From Planctomycetota bacterium (lineage in GTDB: Bacteria; Planctomycetota; UBA1135; UBA2386), in NCBI GenBank assembly GCA_021776805.1, contig JAJFFD010000092.1, forward strand, positions 62,001-126,000: a stretch of 64,000 nucleotides of DNA. The letters run 5' to 3'. Positions within the stretch are counted from its first letter, which is position 1, and each line of letters starts with the position of its first letter. Shown here piece after piece: positions 44,589-53,657 of this stretch. A program made the translations under genes and the position numbers. The notes below the pieces were generated by a model. The model saw only the letters and a program-made list of their open reading frames with translations, made no database searches and was not told where the DNA came from.

Positions 44589-45643
44589 GCAAAGGCGAAT
44601 CAGGGAAGGCGCTGGTATTGGCCATCAGTTTGGTAGTGGCCTTTACGGCCTTCGCCTTTGTTTGGTTCTGGTATCAGGGTTCCGCGGAGGCTTCTGAGAT
44701 CCGCAGCAAGGCGATACGATCAGCGAAGATCGAGCTCGATGCGGAGGTCTTGGACAGAGAAACCGCGGGATTGGCCCTGAGAGGGTTGCGGGATGCCCTT
44801 GCAAGCGATCCAGAGCTAGACAGCGGCGTCCCACCGGCAGATGAGTTGGTTCGCAAGACAGCTGAGCTACAGCTGGCTCTCGGGCAGTTCGCCCAAGCCC
44901 GGGATAGTATCGCCGCGTACGCCAGCGGAGCATCGGCTGCCAGCGAAGATTTGCTCATTGGGGCGAGAGCCTGCACCGCGATCTACGCGGCAAGGGGAAC
45001 CCCGGCGGATGGCTTGCAAGCACTGGGTCTCATCAAGCAGCATCATGACAGCACAGGCGAAGAAGCCTCGCTCTTTTTGGCATGCCTGCTTGCATACCGA
45101 CTCACGGAGATTCCCAGTTACTTTGAGCTGCGAGACGCACTCATCAGCAGCGGCAGTAGCTCGCGTGAAGCGCGGACAGTGACCGCCCTCAGCTACAGTT
45201 TCGCAGTCCATCTTTCCGAACGCATAGGCTTCGCGGGGGGTGATGACCTCAAGGCATTGGCCGATGGAGATGCGACCGACGATCGCAGCCTTCTGGCCAG
45301 GATCCGCGTAGCCGAAACCACAGGCGCTGCCTCTGGTGCCCTCGAAACTCTCCAGGGCTTGGAGGGCGAATTCGAGACCCCCCTGCCTGAGCTCGAGGTA
45401 GCGATCGTTGAGGCCATGGTCTCTCGTCCTGGAGCGAGCGAAGAAGATTTACGCGACGGATTGGGCAGACTCGAGGCCGCCTTGCAGATCTATCCGAGCT
45501 ATCTCGAAGCCCGCAATATCTCTGCGGTCCTCCACTATGCCCTCGGTGAGAAGGCGCTTTGCGATGGCCAGCTGCGGTGGTTGCTCAAGAATGCGACCCC
45601 AGAAGACCTGCGCAGACAGAATTGGCATCGCATGCAGGGCTAG
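44585..45643 (+). CDS. Membrane-anchored TPR-like protein
   Basis: One N-terminal membrane helix ('LVLAISLVVAFTAFAFVWFWY') is followed by a soluble alpha-helical region of ~310 residues with TPR-like pairs ('LRGLRDALASDPELDSG', 'AELQLALGQFAQARDSIAAYA', 'LGRLEAALQIYPSYLEARNISAVLHYALG'). No enzyme motif. It is translationally coupled to the phosphatase gene, so it probably works in the same pathway, perhaps as a scaffold. Confidence 0.7.
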   Translation: MSKGESGKALVLAISLVVAFTAFAFVWFWYQGSAEASEIRSKAIRSAKIELDAEVLDRETAGLALRGLRDALASDPELDSGVPPADELVRKTAELQLALGQFAQARDSIAAYASGASAASEDLLIGARACTAIYAARGTPADGLQALGLIKQHHDSTGEEASLFLACLLAYRLTEIPSYFELRDALISSGSSSREARTVTALSYSFAVHLSERIGFAGGDDLKALADGDATDDRSLLARIRVAETTGAASGALETLQGLEGEFETPLPELEVAIVEAMVSRPGASEEDLRDGLGRLEAALQIYPSYLEARNISAVLHYALGEKALCDGQLRWLLKNATPEDLRRQNWHRMQG

Positions 45644-45702
45644 GGAGCCCCGCGAAAGGATCAAGAGCACTGGCCAATCCTGCCGAACTTAGGCTGGGGA
45701 TT

Positions 45703-46551
45703 ATGCGCGCACTCTTTGGGGTTCTGTTGATCTTGTTGCTCACTGCGAGTCTGCCCTCGCAGCAGCGCAGAGTGCGCGTGGAAATGAAGTCCGGAAAGGT
45801 CTTCGAAGCTCTTCTCAAGGACGTATCCGAGGAGCGGGTCCTCCTGGAGCTCGAAGAGGGGGAGCTCAAGGTTGATACCGCCAAGATTGCCAAGATCGAG
45901 GAGCTTCGACCGGTCAAGCCTACGCAGCCGGCTGCCGGAGGGGCCACTCCCAAGGGTGGAGATCCTGAAGTTGGTCAACCTGGGTGGTTGCTCGAGGAAA
46001 TCGGCAGAGCCAACAGGGCATCAGCTACGGACAAGGGTCCAGATCCAGGATCCCTGCCTGAGGCAGCAGCACCGGCGGCTCCGGGAGTGGAGACCCGGCC
46101 GGCGCCGCCCTTTCGTGCTGCAAGCGAGCCGGCGGGTGCGGATGCGCGTGTCGCGAAACTCGTTGACCGCTTCCTTTGGATCGTGCCGCAAACCAGCGGG
46201 AATCGGATCAGCCTGGGGGCTTCGATCTTCATTCTCCTGGTGTTCCTGATTCAACTGTGCACCCGGATGGCCAATCTCGAAGGTCGAAACCTAAGCCGCA
46301 GCGGCACTCTGGCGGCCATTCTCTTTGTCATCCTGGCGATTGAATTGAGTTTCACGCCTCCCGAGCTGCCCTTCCTCCTCGGTGTCGTGGCCTTGGACCT
46401 GGTGCTCTGGTATCTCCTGGTCCACCTGCTCTACCGTGCCGGAGCCTATGGGGCGACCGTGATGCTGATGAGTTTTGTTCTCGCCAGCCTGCTTGGCGTC
46501 CTGAGTATCGAAGTCGTCGGCTTCGTCTTGCAGGAGAGTGCGACGCACTAG
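45703..46551 (+). CDS. Secreted-domain plus four-helix membrane protein
   Basis: A signal sequence ('MRALFGVLLILLLTASLPSQ') leads to a small beta domain with an Lsm/SH3-like pattern ('VRVEMKSGKVFEALLKDVSEERVLLELEEGELKVDTAKIAKIEEL'). A Pro/Ala-rich linker and four closely spaced C-terminal membrane helices follow. The combination resembles other planctomycete proteins of unknown role. The track start (45559) runs into the upstream gene; ATG 45703 is chosen. Confidence 0.65.
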   Translation: MRALFGVLLILLLTASLPSQQRRVRVEMKSGKVFEALLKDVSEERVLLELEEGELKVDTAKIAKIEELRPVKPTQPAAGGATPKGGDPEVGQPGWLLEEIGRANRASATDKGPDPGSLPEAAAPAAPGVETRPAPPFRAASEPAGADARVAKLVDRFLWIVPQTSGNRISLGASIFILLVFLIQLCTRMANLEGRNLSRSGTLAAILFVILAIELSFTPPELPFLLGVVALDLVLWYLLVHLLYRAGAYGATVMLMSFVLASLLGVLSIEVVGFVLQESATH

Positions 46552-46791
46552 TTGCGAGGAATACCGGCCGGGTCCGAGCCATCCGGTTGCCTCTCACGCA
46601 CAATTCCATCCCTGGAATGCTAGAAGGCTCGGACCGCGGCCGCCCCTCCATAGAAAGTTCCGTGCCAAAGGCCGGGATTGCCTTTTCCGGGCACTTGACG
46701 GTCGATTCGTTTCGGAAAGGGAACGCTAGGCCTCCAGGATCCTGAACCCTCATGGTTGACTCCGGACGACCAGTGAAGACATGCTTGCACC

Positions 46792-47559
46792 ATGCCCTCC
46801 GAATTTGTCTTTGACGTAACCACAGCAGATTTCGAAGCCGCCGTGGTCAGCAAGTCTCTCGAGACTCCGGTCTTGCTCGATTTCTGGGCCGAATGGTGTG
46901 GTCCCTGTAAGACCCTCTCGCCAATTCTGGAGAAAGTTGCAGACGAGTACGGCGGCAGCTTTGTCGTCGGCAAGATTGATTCGGAAGCCGAGGTTCAGCT
47001 GGCTCAGGCCTTTCAAGTACGTTCCCTCCCCTTCGGTGTTCTCATCGCGCAAGGCCAACCAGTAGATGCATTTACTGGGGCAGTCGGTGAGAAGGAGCTC
47101 AAGGACTTCCTGGCGAAAGCTGGGATCCAGCCTGCCGAAATCCAGGCCCCAGCGCCTGATCCTGAGAGTCCCGAGGCGCAGTATGCGGCTGCTCTGGCAG
47201 CCTTGTCCAAGGGGGACCCGAAAGCCGCTGCTGAACATCTGTCCAAGATCGACGCTGATGCAGAGCAGTCGGGGGACGCTGATCGGCTACGTGCAGGCCT
47301 GCCGGTCTTTCAGCTTGAAGCCAGCGAATCTGCCACCCCTGCCGCCAAGTCTCTCGTGGAGGGGGCTCAGCACCTCCGTCAGGGTCGAGCAGGGGATGCT
47401 GTGGAGTCCTTCTTGGACTCACTCTCCCAGGACAAGGCGCATGCGGAGGAGCTAGCCCGTAAGGCGATTCTCCTCAGCTTCGCTCTCTTGGATCAGATGG
47501 AGGGTGGTGAGGAACTCGTCTCGAGCTTCCGAAGGCGTTTGGCGACGCTGCTCTATTGA
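46792..47559 (+). CDS. Thioredoxin-TPR protein (CnoX/YbbN-like)
   Basis: A thioredoxin fold (residues ~5-110) with the active site 'WAEWCGPCKTLSP' and cis-proline loop 'RSLPFGVL' is followed by a TPR-like helical region to the end. This is the layout of CnoX/YbbN, a chaperedoxin that protects clients from oxidation and passes them to GroEL. The intact CGPC suggests redox activity, unlike E. coli CnoX which has lost one cysteine. The 240-bp gap upstream holds no gene I can see. Confidence 0.88.
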   Translation: MPSEFVFDVTTADFEAAVVSKSLETPVLLDFWAEWCGPCKTLSPILEKVADEYGGSFVVGKIDSEAEVQLAQAFQVRSLPFGVLIAQGQPVDAFTGAVGEKELKDFLAKAGIQPAEIQAPAPDPESPEAQYAAALAALSKGDPKAAAEHLSKIDADAEQSGDADRLRAGLPVFQLEASESATPAAKSLVEGAQHLRQGRAGDAVESFLDSLSQDKAHAEELARKAILLSFALLDQMEGGEELVSSFRRRLATLLY

Positions 47560-47568
47560 GCGACACCA

Positions 47569-49176
47569 TCACTTCTTGCTCGGCAGGGGTGGATCCTCGG
47601 AGCTGAGGACGATCTCGATGTGATCCTCGGTCTCGAGATTGCTCTCTCTGCCGGACCACGTGATCCCCTCGATCTGAGCTTGGGCGAACAGCGTGTATCT
47701 GACCTCCTCAGGAAGTCCCTCAAAGCTGAAGGAGCCATCTTCGCTCGATTGTACGCTTCGCTCCAAGGGCCTCTCGAGCCCCTCTTCTGCCCGCAGCTGG
47801 ACTCGTACCGCAGGCAAGCCTTGACCTTGCCGGTTGACGACCCGGCCGGACAGTCCCGCACCCCTGGCTAGTTGAACGCTGCGGTAGGGGTGGTCACTCC
47901 CGGGACTGGGGATGAGTTCATCGAGTGGCACTTGAAACTGCATCGGTTGGAATCGTTGATGATCGATCCGTACCTGGCAGCCCCTTGCGCTCAGGCCCTG
48001 GAACGCGACCTCTCCGCGCCCATTGCTGTAGGTGCTGCGTTTGAGTATGGCAGTGGGTTTGCTTAACACTTCGACTCTAGCCCCAGCCAGAGGCTTGCCG
48101 CTCGGATCCAGAATCCGCATGCGGAGTTTCCGTGGCTCACCCAGCGTGAGTCGATATTCGGATACCCCGTCGTCAATGGGCTGGACCGTTGCTGCGTGGC
48201 CCTCGATCAGGCCCACTAGGTGAGTCGATTGCGGTGATAGCCGGCGAACGGTCTCAAGCTGCCCAGCCTCGTCGGTGTAGCCAAGAGAATGCACTGTGAT
48301 CCCCGCATTGCTGACTGCGATGCCACAGACCGTGACTCCAGCGAGGCTCTGGCCCTGCCTGCTCTCTGCCTGAACATGGATACTCCGAGTCCATGGCAGT
48401 GACATCGGCAGGGTCGATTGCGGCCTGTACCAGTGCTCTGAGAGCAGGCGGTTCCTCGGCTCCCTGTCATTCAGGATGATCGAGATTCGTAGTCTCCCGA
48501 TGCCCCAGGCTACTGGCAGGGTTCCTGCGTTTGTGCCAGGGCGGATGGGATGGGGCCAGCCAATGAGGAATACATCTCTCTTCGATGGATCCCAGTTCAG
48601 GAGTCGGCTCGTGCGCGCATCCGGGACCGGGATTTGCCGGCGTTCTCCGGAGCGTAGTTTGATAGGAATCTCGAAGCTCTGTTCTGCGAGGTGAAGGAGC
48701 AGAATGAAGTCTCCTGCCGGCATCCGCAGCTCTCTGCCCTCTCTGCGGCCGAGATAGACGCTCGTCCCGTCAACTTTGATGCCGCGGATTTCGACCCTGA
48801 AGGTTGCTTTGGAAACCAGGCTGATCTCAGCCATCGGTGCAGTCTTGAGAACGCCTGGAACTCCGGGGTCGATGCCGTATGAGATCCCGCCCAAGCCGTT
48901 CTCATGCTCGATCCAGAGGCTGCCTCTCCCACTAGGGCTCTCGATTCTGAAGCGGCCACTGGCCTCGCTGTGGCTGCTCCTCGGCAAAGGTGGGGGGAGA
49001 AGCTCTGCTAGCCAGGAGAGCTCAGAGGCGGTCTCAGGATAGAGGGTGATCCGGGCAGCGGGGAGTGCCTTGCCTTCCGGGCCCCGTACGAGCCCAGAGA
49101 CCGCTGCCGAGCTCTGCGCATGAGCTGCGAGCAGGAAGAGGAGGCCAAGCAAGATTCCGATGGAGACCCTTCGCAT
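47569..49176 (-). CDS. Secreted protein with repeated carboxypeptidase-regulatory-like (CarbopepD/Cna-B) domains
   Basis: A signal peptide ('MRRVSIGILLGLLFLLAAHAQ') precedes several beta-sandwich modules that share the pattern 'V.G.V...G.PL.GA.V.L....G....T...G.F.F.GL'. They are visible at 'VSGLVRGPEGKALPAARITLYP', 'MRILDPSGKPLAGARVEVL' and 'LSGRVVNRQGQGLPAVRVQL'. There is no peptidase domain. It is probably a surface or periplasmic structural protein. ATG 49176 (with GGAGA upstream) is preferred over 49188. It is convergent with the thioredoxin gene. Confidence 0.75.
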   Translation of the reverse strand: MRRVSIGILLGLLFLLAAHAQSSAAVSGLVRGPEGKALPAARITLYPETASELSWLAELLPPPLPRSSHSEASGRFRIESPSGRGSLWIEHENGLGGISYGIDPGVPGVLKTAPMAEISLVSKATFRVEIRGIKVDGTSVYLGRREGRELRMPAGDFILLLHLAEQSFEIPIKLRSGERRQIPVPDARTSRLLNWDPSKRDVFLIGWPHPIRPGTNAGTLPVAWGIGRLRISIILNDREPRNRLLSEHWYRPQSTLPMSLPWTRSIHVQAESRQGQSLAGVTVCGIAVSNAGITVHSLGYTDEAGQLETVRRLSPQSTHLVGLIEGHAATVQPIDDGVSEYRLTLGEPRKLRMRILDPSGKPLAGARVEVLSKPTAILKRSTYSNGRGEVAFQGLSARGCQVRIDHQRFQPMQFQVPLDELIPSPGSDHPYRSVQLARGAGLSGRVVNRQGQGLPAVRVQLRAEEGLERPLERSVQSSEDGSFSFEGLPEEVRYTLFAQAQIEGITWSGRESNLETEDHIEIVLSSEDPPLPSKK

Positions 49177-49229
49177 TGCGGTCTCCATGATAACGGTCGT
49201 AAGCCCTAGAGGTTCGCTCGGAGCGCGGG

Positions 49230-49847
49230 CTAGCGCAGCTCGCGATGCTCCGTGACGATTTTGTCGATGAGATTGTAGTCGAGGGCTTCTTGGCTGTTCA
49301 GCCAGAAGTCACGCCTGGAGTCTTCGAGCACCTTTTCCATGGCCTGGCCCGTGGCGTCGCTGATGATCCGGTTGTACCGCTCTCGCAGCTTGATCACTTC
49401 CCGCGCCGTGATGTCCAGATCGGACGCGGTTCCTTGACCTGCTGTTGAGGGCTGATGGATCATGAAACGGCTCTCAGGAAGGGCGAAGCGCTGTCCTTTG
49501 TCCGCAGCGAGGTGAATGAGTATGCCAGCCGAAGCACAGAGGCCGTTGACAATCGTGCGCACCGGAGGGCTCACAAATCGCAGCATGTCATAGATCGCGA
49601 AGCCTGAATCGGCGCTACCTCCTGGTGAATTGATGAGGACGTCGATGGGCCGCTCAGGGTCCATGCTCTCCATCACCATCAATCTGCTCGTGCAGTCTTT
49701 TGCGAGTCGATCCGTAATTGGGCCCGCGATCATCAGCGTGCGACTCTCAATCAGCCTCTTCTCGAGGAATGCTGCGTCCATGCCGCGTGAATCATCGGCG
49801 TCGTCGTCAGAGAGGCGGGGGAGATTGTGGAGCTTTGAATCGTCCAT
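49230..49847 (-). CDS. clpP: ClpP-family serine protease
   Basis: The 204-residue protein has the ClpP core: 'IDVLINSPGGSADSGFAIYDMLRF', nucleophile Ser in 'GLCASAGILIHLAA', catalytic His in 'SRFMIHQPS' and Asp in 'EDSRRDFWLNSQEALDYNLID'. The nucleophile elbow is ASAG where the usual form is ASMG, and the N-terminus has an acidic ~40-residue extension. This suggests a divergent ClpP paralogue. No clpX follows. ATG 49847 is used in place of the TTG at 49901. Confidence 0.85.
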   Translation of the reverse strand: MDDSKLHNLPRLSDDDADDSRGMDAAFLEKRLIESRTLMIAGPITDRLAKDCTSRLMVMESMDPERPIDVLINSPGGSADSGFAIYDMLRFVSPPVRTIVNGLCASAGILIHLAADKGQRFALPESRFMIHQPSTAGQGTASDLDITAREVIKLRERYNRIISDATGQAMEKVLEDSRRDFWLNSQEALDYNLIDKIVTEHRELR

Positions 49848-50573
49848 ATTTACAGTTAGTGATCTTGGGAGCCTGGTGGAGCCATTCAATCTTCGGGTCA
49901 ATAGGTGCCCTCGATTGAGTCGAGCTGCCCTTCGGGAAGCTTGCTGACCAACGAATTAGCGTGGACCATGAGAAGAAACAAGCGAAGGAGGCTGCGGAAC
50001 CATGGTCAGCCCGGTGTTTTCCCCGAAAAGAGCGCTGTTTGGATTTCGGTCAAAAAGACGTTCCCTGACTTGCCGATGGACGATTCCTAGGCTAGCCTCC
50101 CAGCAGTCGTTAGTAGCTGGACAGTCGCTGCTAACCTTGATCTCGACGAGCCTTTGGCTCGATCCCTGAGTGGGGTTGATCGTCCCAAGAAGTCGCAGGC
50201 CTCTCGCAAGACCGGGCCCAGCAGTCATGCTTCTTGGACACTCTCCTCTTCGGGGCGGCAATACCTGGGGTCATGCCCTCGCGTCGTCACGATCGACCGA
50301 CGTGTCCCCGTATCGGCTGGGGAGCCTGATCTCAGGCCACCCGAAGTTCCACTTCGAATTCCAATTTTGGCGCCAACTCCTTGGCGCCCCTGGGTCTCCG
50401 AATTCCACGGTCGCTTGACGGGCTGTGGGGGAGGCCAGCGATGAACCTGACAGGACCGCGAAAGAAAATGCGAGGGCGCTCGATCGCTCTCGGCTGCACT
50501 GGCGGTCCCGGCGTGGCCGAGGAGGCCACCGAGCAACAGTGATGCACGATTACCTGCACGCAAAGCGACTGGG
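49848..50573. other. Long intergenic region between clpP and rho
   Basis: No ORF here looks like a real gene; the short ones (e.g. 50225-50590 minus, 49956-50261 minus) have unprotein-like composition. A 40-codon Arg-rich frame starts at ATG 49968 and a TTGGCGCCAA palindrome lies near 50370. The region may be a long rho leader, as rho genes often have autoregulatory leaders, but I can show no defined structure. Confidence 0.4.
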
Positions 50574-51905
50574 ATGCATATGGGCAACAACGAGAGAGCA
50601 TCAGGCGACTCTTCGGGCCGAACTGCTGTGAGTAACAGCGGAGGTCAGAACGGCGGTGGCCAGAAGCGTTGGCGCAAGAGACGTCGGCGTCGCGGTGGCG
50701 GCGGTGGCGGTGGCGGCGGCGGTGGTGGCGGTGGCCGCAATTCGGACGCCATCCCTGAGATCGAAGGGGATACCGAAACAGTTACGGGGGTTCTCGAGGT
50801 TCACAAAGATGGCAGTGGTTGGCTGCGCAGTGCACGGCACATGTACCTTCCGGACGAGAACGGCCATGACGATATCTTTGTGCCTGGCGCATTGATTCGG
50901 CAGAACAAGTTGCTCGAGGGCAGCGAAGTTGCCGGCGAGGCCGGGATCCCTGTAAAGGGCGCAAAGCGGTTGACACTCTGTGAAGTCGAGGAAATCGATG
51001 GCTTGGATCCTGAGGATTCCAAGGAACGGCGGCTCTTCAAGGAGCTGACCGTCGTGGACCCGGAACCGATGCTAGTTCTCGAACCTGGAGACGGCGACGT
51101 CAGTCTGCGCGTGGTCGACCTGCTTTGTCCGATTGGCAAGGGTCAGCGTGGTTTGATCGTGGCTCCGCCGCGCTCAGGCAAGACAGTGCTGATGCAGAAG
51201 ATCTGCAATGCCATTGCGAGTCGCTACCCCGACCTGCACATGATCGTGTTGCTTATCGACGAGCGCCCGGAAGAAGCCACCGGATGGCGTCGAAGTGTTG
51301 AAGGAAGCAACCGTGAGGTGCTCGTTTCAACCCTGGACGAGGGTCCGAAGCACCACATCAGAGTCGCCGAAATGGCCCTCAAACGAGCTCAGCGTCTCGT
51401 TGAAGTGGGCACGGATGTCGTGATTCTCTTGGACTCCATCACCCGACTAGTGCGTGCCTACAACTCTGATATGGGGCGTGGCGGTGGAGCCACCATGTCG
51501 GGCGGTATCGGCTCGAAGGTCATTGAACCGCCGAAGAAGTTCTTCGGAGCTGCACGTAACTGCGAGGAGGGTGGCTCGCTGACCATTCTCGCCACGACAC
51601 TCGTTGACACGGGTTCGCGTATGGACCAGGTCATCTTTGAAGAGTTCAAAGGCACCGGCAACATGGAGCTGGTTCTGAACAGGCAGCTCGCCGAACGTAG
51701 GATTTTCCCTGCCATCGACATCGAGCTTTCTGGGACTCGCAAAGAAGAGTTGCTTCTTACCGAGGCCATCGTGTCGCACGTCTACACCTTGCGAAGGGTG
51801 CTAGCGCGAATGGCGGCGATCGATGCAATGCCCCTGTTGATTGATCGCCTCGAGAAAACCGACAGCAATGTAGAGTTCTTGAACTCGTTCCGGGTTGAGG
51901 ACTGA
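50574..51905 (+). CDS. rho: Transcription termination factor Rho
   Basis: Hexameric RNA helicase ending transcription. The N-terminal ~70 residues are disordered: a basic patch 'RWRKRRRRR' then 14 glycines. The RNA-binding cold-shock-like domain ('GVLEVHKDGSGWLRS', 'IFVPGALIRQNKL') and the ATPase follow, with Walker A 'APPRSGKTVLM' (usual form PKAGKT), 'LLIDERPEEATGW', 'GGGATMSGGIGSKVIEPPKKFFGAARN' and 'VDTGSRMDQVIFEEFKGTGNMELVLNRQLAERRIFPAID'. Length 443. A second ATG at 50580 is an alternative start. Confidence 0.97.
   Translation: MHMGNNERASGDSSGRTAVSNSGGQNGGGQKRWRKRRRRRGGGGGGGGGGGGGGRNSDAIPEIEGDTETVTGVLEVHKDGSGWLRSARHMYLPDENGHDDIFVPGALIRQNKLLEGSEVAGEAGIPVKGAKRLTLCEVEEIDGLDPEDSKERRLFKELTVVDPEPMLVLEPGDGDVSLRVVDLLCPIGKGQRGLIVAPPRSGKTVLMQKICNAIASRYPDLHMIVLLIDERPEEATGWRRSVEGSNREVLVSTLDEGPKHHIRVAEMALKRAQRLVEVGTDVVILLDSITRLVRAYNSDMGRGGGATMSGGIGSKVIEPPKKFFGAARNCEEGGSLTILATTLVDTGSRMDQVIFEEFKGTGNMELVLNRQLAERRIFPAIDIELSGTRKEELLLTEAIVSHVYTLRRVLARMAAIDAMPLLIDRLEKTDSNVEFLNSFRVED
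50694..50735 (+). repeat. GGN tandem tract encoding 14 glycines in Rho
   Basis: Fourteen consecutive GGT/GGC codons form a near-perfect trinucleotide repeat. Slippage would change the number of glycines without breaking the frame. Confidence 0.8.
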
Positions 51906-51960
51906 GTCCCTAGCAATCGAGTGACCCCAATATCGGGTTGCTCCTATTTTCCCTGCCGCG

Positions 51961-52923
51961 ATGATCAAGGTTGAGAACCTCTCCAAGTCATACGGCCAGA
52001 CGCAAGCCTTGAAGGGAATCTCCTTCGAAGTGGCGGATGGCGAAGTCATCGGCTTTCTCGGACCAAATGGTGCCGGCAAGTCAACGACCATGAAGATCCT
52101 TGCCGGGTATCTGCTGCCAACGGGCGGCGGAGCCTCGGTGGACGGGATGGATGTGGTCAAGGACTCCCTCGAGGTGCGTCGACGCATCGGCTACCTGCCG
52201 GAGTCCACACCTCTCTACACGGAGATGCGCGTCGACGAGTATCTGCGCTTTGTGGCCAGAATCAGAGGCGTTGAAAAGTCTCGCCTTAAGACCGCGCTTT
52301 CCAGGGTTGTCGAGCTCTGTGGCCTGCAGCGAGTGGTCGGCAAGACCGTCATCGAGCTGTCCAAGGGCTACAAGCAGCGCGTTGGGTTGGCCCAGGCCAT
52401 GATCCATGAGCCTGAACTCCTGGTCTTCGACGAGCCTACTTCGGGCCTCGACCCCAACCAGATCATCGAGGTTCGCGAGCTGATTCGACGTCTCAGCGAA
52501 GAGCATACGGTGATTCTGTCTACCCACTATCTCCAAGAGGTAGAAGCCGTCAGCACGCGTGTGATCATTGTCAATCTCGGCCAGATTGTCGCTGACGATA
52601 GTCAAGAGAATCTGGTCAGCACGGTGGAAACGCGGGGCTTGAAGGCGCGGATCAAGGGGCCTGCCGACAAGGTGACCGCGCAGCTTTCCGAATTGCTTCC
52701 TGGGCATCCAATCAAGGTTTTGAGCAAGGATGGTGAAACGACCCTCTTTGGATTTGGACTGGGGAGCAAGAAGAAGGACGACAGCTTCATTGGCGATGCC
52801 ATCGCCCAGTTGGTTGTGAAAAACGGCTGGGAACTCCATGAGTTGATCAAGGAGCAGGCCTCCCTCGAGGATGTGTTTTGTAAGTTGACCGAGTCAGACC
52901 GCCTGGAGGCCCGTCATGCATGA
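51961..52923 (+). CDS. ABC transporter ATP-binding protein (GldA-like)
   Basis: The ATPase domain has Walker A 'GPNGAGKSTTMKIL', signature 'ELSKGYKQRVGLAQAM', Walker B 'LLVFDEPTSGLDP' and the H-loop 'ILSTHYLQEVE'. It belongs to the CcmA/NatA group that pairs with ABC-2 permeases. The C-terminal ~90 residues are an extra domain typical of GldA. It overlaps the permease gene start by 8 nt and leads a four-gene unit with the permease, GldG-like and DUF4340 proteins. Confidence 0.93.
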   Translation: MIKVENLSKSYGQTQALKGISFEVADGEVIGFLGPNGAGKSTTMKILAGYLLPTGGGASVDGMDVVKDSLEVRRRIGYLPESTPLYTEMRVDEYLRFVARIRGVEKSRLKTALSRVVELCGLQRVVGKTVIELSKGYKQRVGLAQAMIHEPELLVFDEPTSGLDPNQIIEVRELIRRLSEEHTVILSTHYLQEVEAVSTRVIIVNLGQIVADDSQENLVSTVETRGLKARIKGPADKVTAQLSELLPGHPIKVLSKDGETTLFGFGLGSKKKDDSFIGDAIAQLVVKNGWELHELIKEQASLEDVFCKLTESDRLEARHA

Positions 52924-53653
52924 GACCATGGTGATCATGCGGCGTGAGCTGCATAGCTATTTCATCTCACCGATTGCGTACGTCTTCGGCGTGCTCTTTC
53001 TGGGTGGCCAAATGTGGATGGCCTCAGTGGGCATCGAGCAGGGAGGAATCGCCGCGCCCTACCTGTTTTTTGCCATGCTCCCCCAGGTCTTTCTCTTCGT
53101 CCTACCAGCATTGACCATGCGTCTGTGGGCTGAGGAGCGCAAACTAGGCACTCTCGAGTTGCTGATGACCTTCCCCGTGCGAATCGAGCAGCTGGTCATG
53201 GGCAAGTTCTTGGCTGCCCTGAGCTTCCTGACTCTGCTCATGTCCCTCACGGTAATCCTGCCGATCACCATGTCCGTCTATGGTGACGTGGACTGGGGAC
53301 CGGTGCTAGCTGCCTACGTTGGCAGCTTGCTGATGGCCAGCGCTTACCTTTCGGTTGGCATGTTCTGGTCGAGCATGACCAGAGATCAGATCATCGCGAT
53401 GCTGTTGTCGCTGACGAGTTTGATCGCCCTCTATGCCCTGGGCATGCCAGCCTTCCTCATGGTCTTGTCCCAATCGGACAAGATACCCGAGTTTGTGGTC
53501 AGTATTCTCGGTGCCATCAGTCCCTATAAGTACTTCCTCAGCATCGCCCGCGGGGTCTTCGATAGCCGGGATCTCATCTACTACATGAGTTTCTGTGGCT
53601 TCTTCCTCTACGCCAATTCTCTCGTTCTCAAGGCTCGTCGGGTCAAGGGTTGA
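52916..53653 (+). CDS. ABC-2 type permease (GldF-like)
   Basis: Six membrane segments in an ABC-2 layout: 'RRELHSYFISPIAYVFGVLFLGG', 'YLFFAMLPQVFLFVLPALTMRLWAEERKLGTLELLMTFPV' (the coupling-helix region is conserved), 'LTLLMSLTVILPITM', and others to the C-terminus. The 'RRELxSYFxSPxAYV' opening is characteristic of GldF-type permeases. It probably exports an unknown substrate with the preceding ATPase. Confidence 0.9.
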   Translation: MHETMVIMRRELHSYFISPIAYVFGVLFLGGQMWMASVGIEQGGIAAPYLFFAMLPQVFLFVLPALTMRLWAEERKLGTLELLMTFPVRIEQLVMGKFLAALSFLTLLMSLTVILPITMSVYGDVDWGPVLAAYVGSLLMASAYLSVGMFWSSMTRDQIIAMLLSLTSLIALYALGMPAFLMVLSQSDKIPEFVVSILGAISPYKYFLSIARGVFDSRDLIYYMSFCGFFLYANSLVLKARRVKG

Positions 53654-53657
53654 GACC

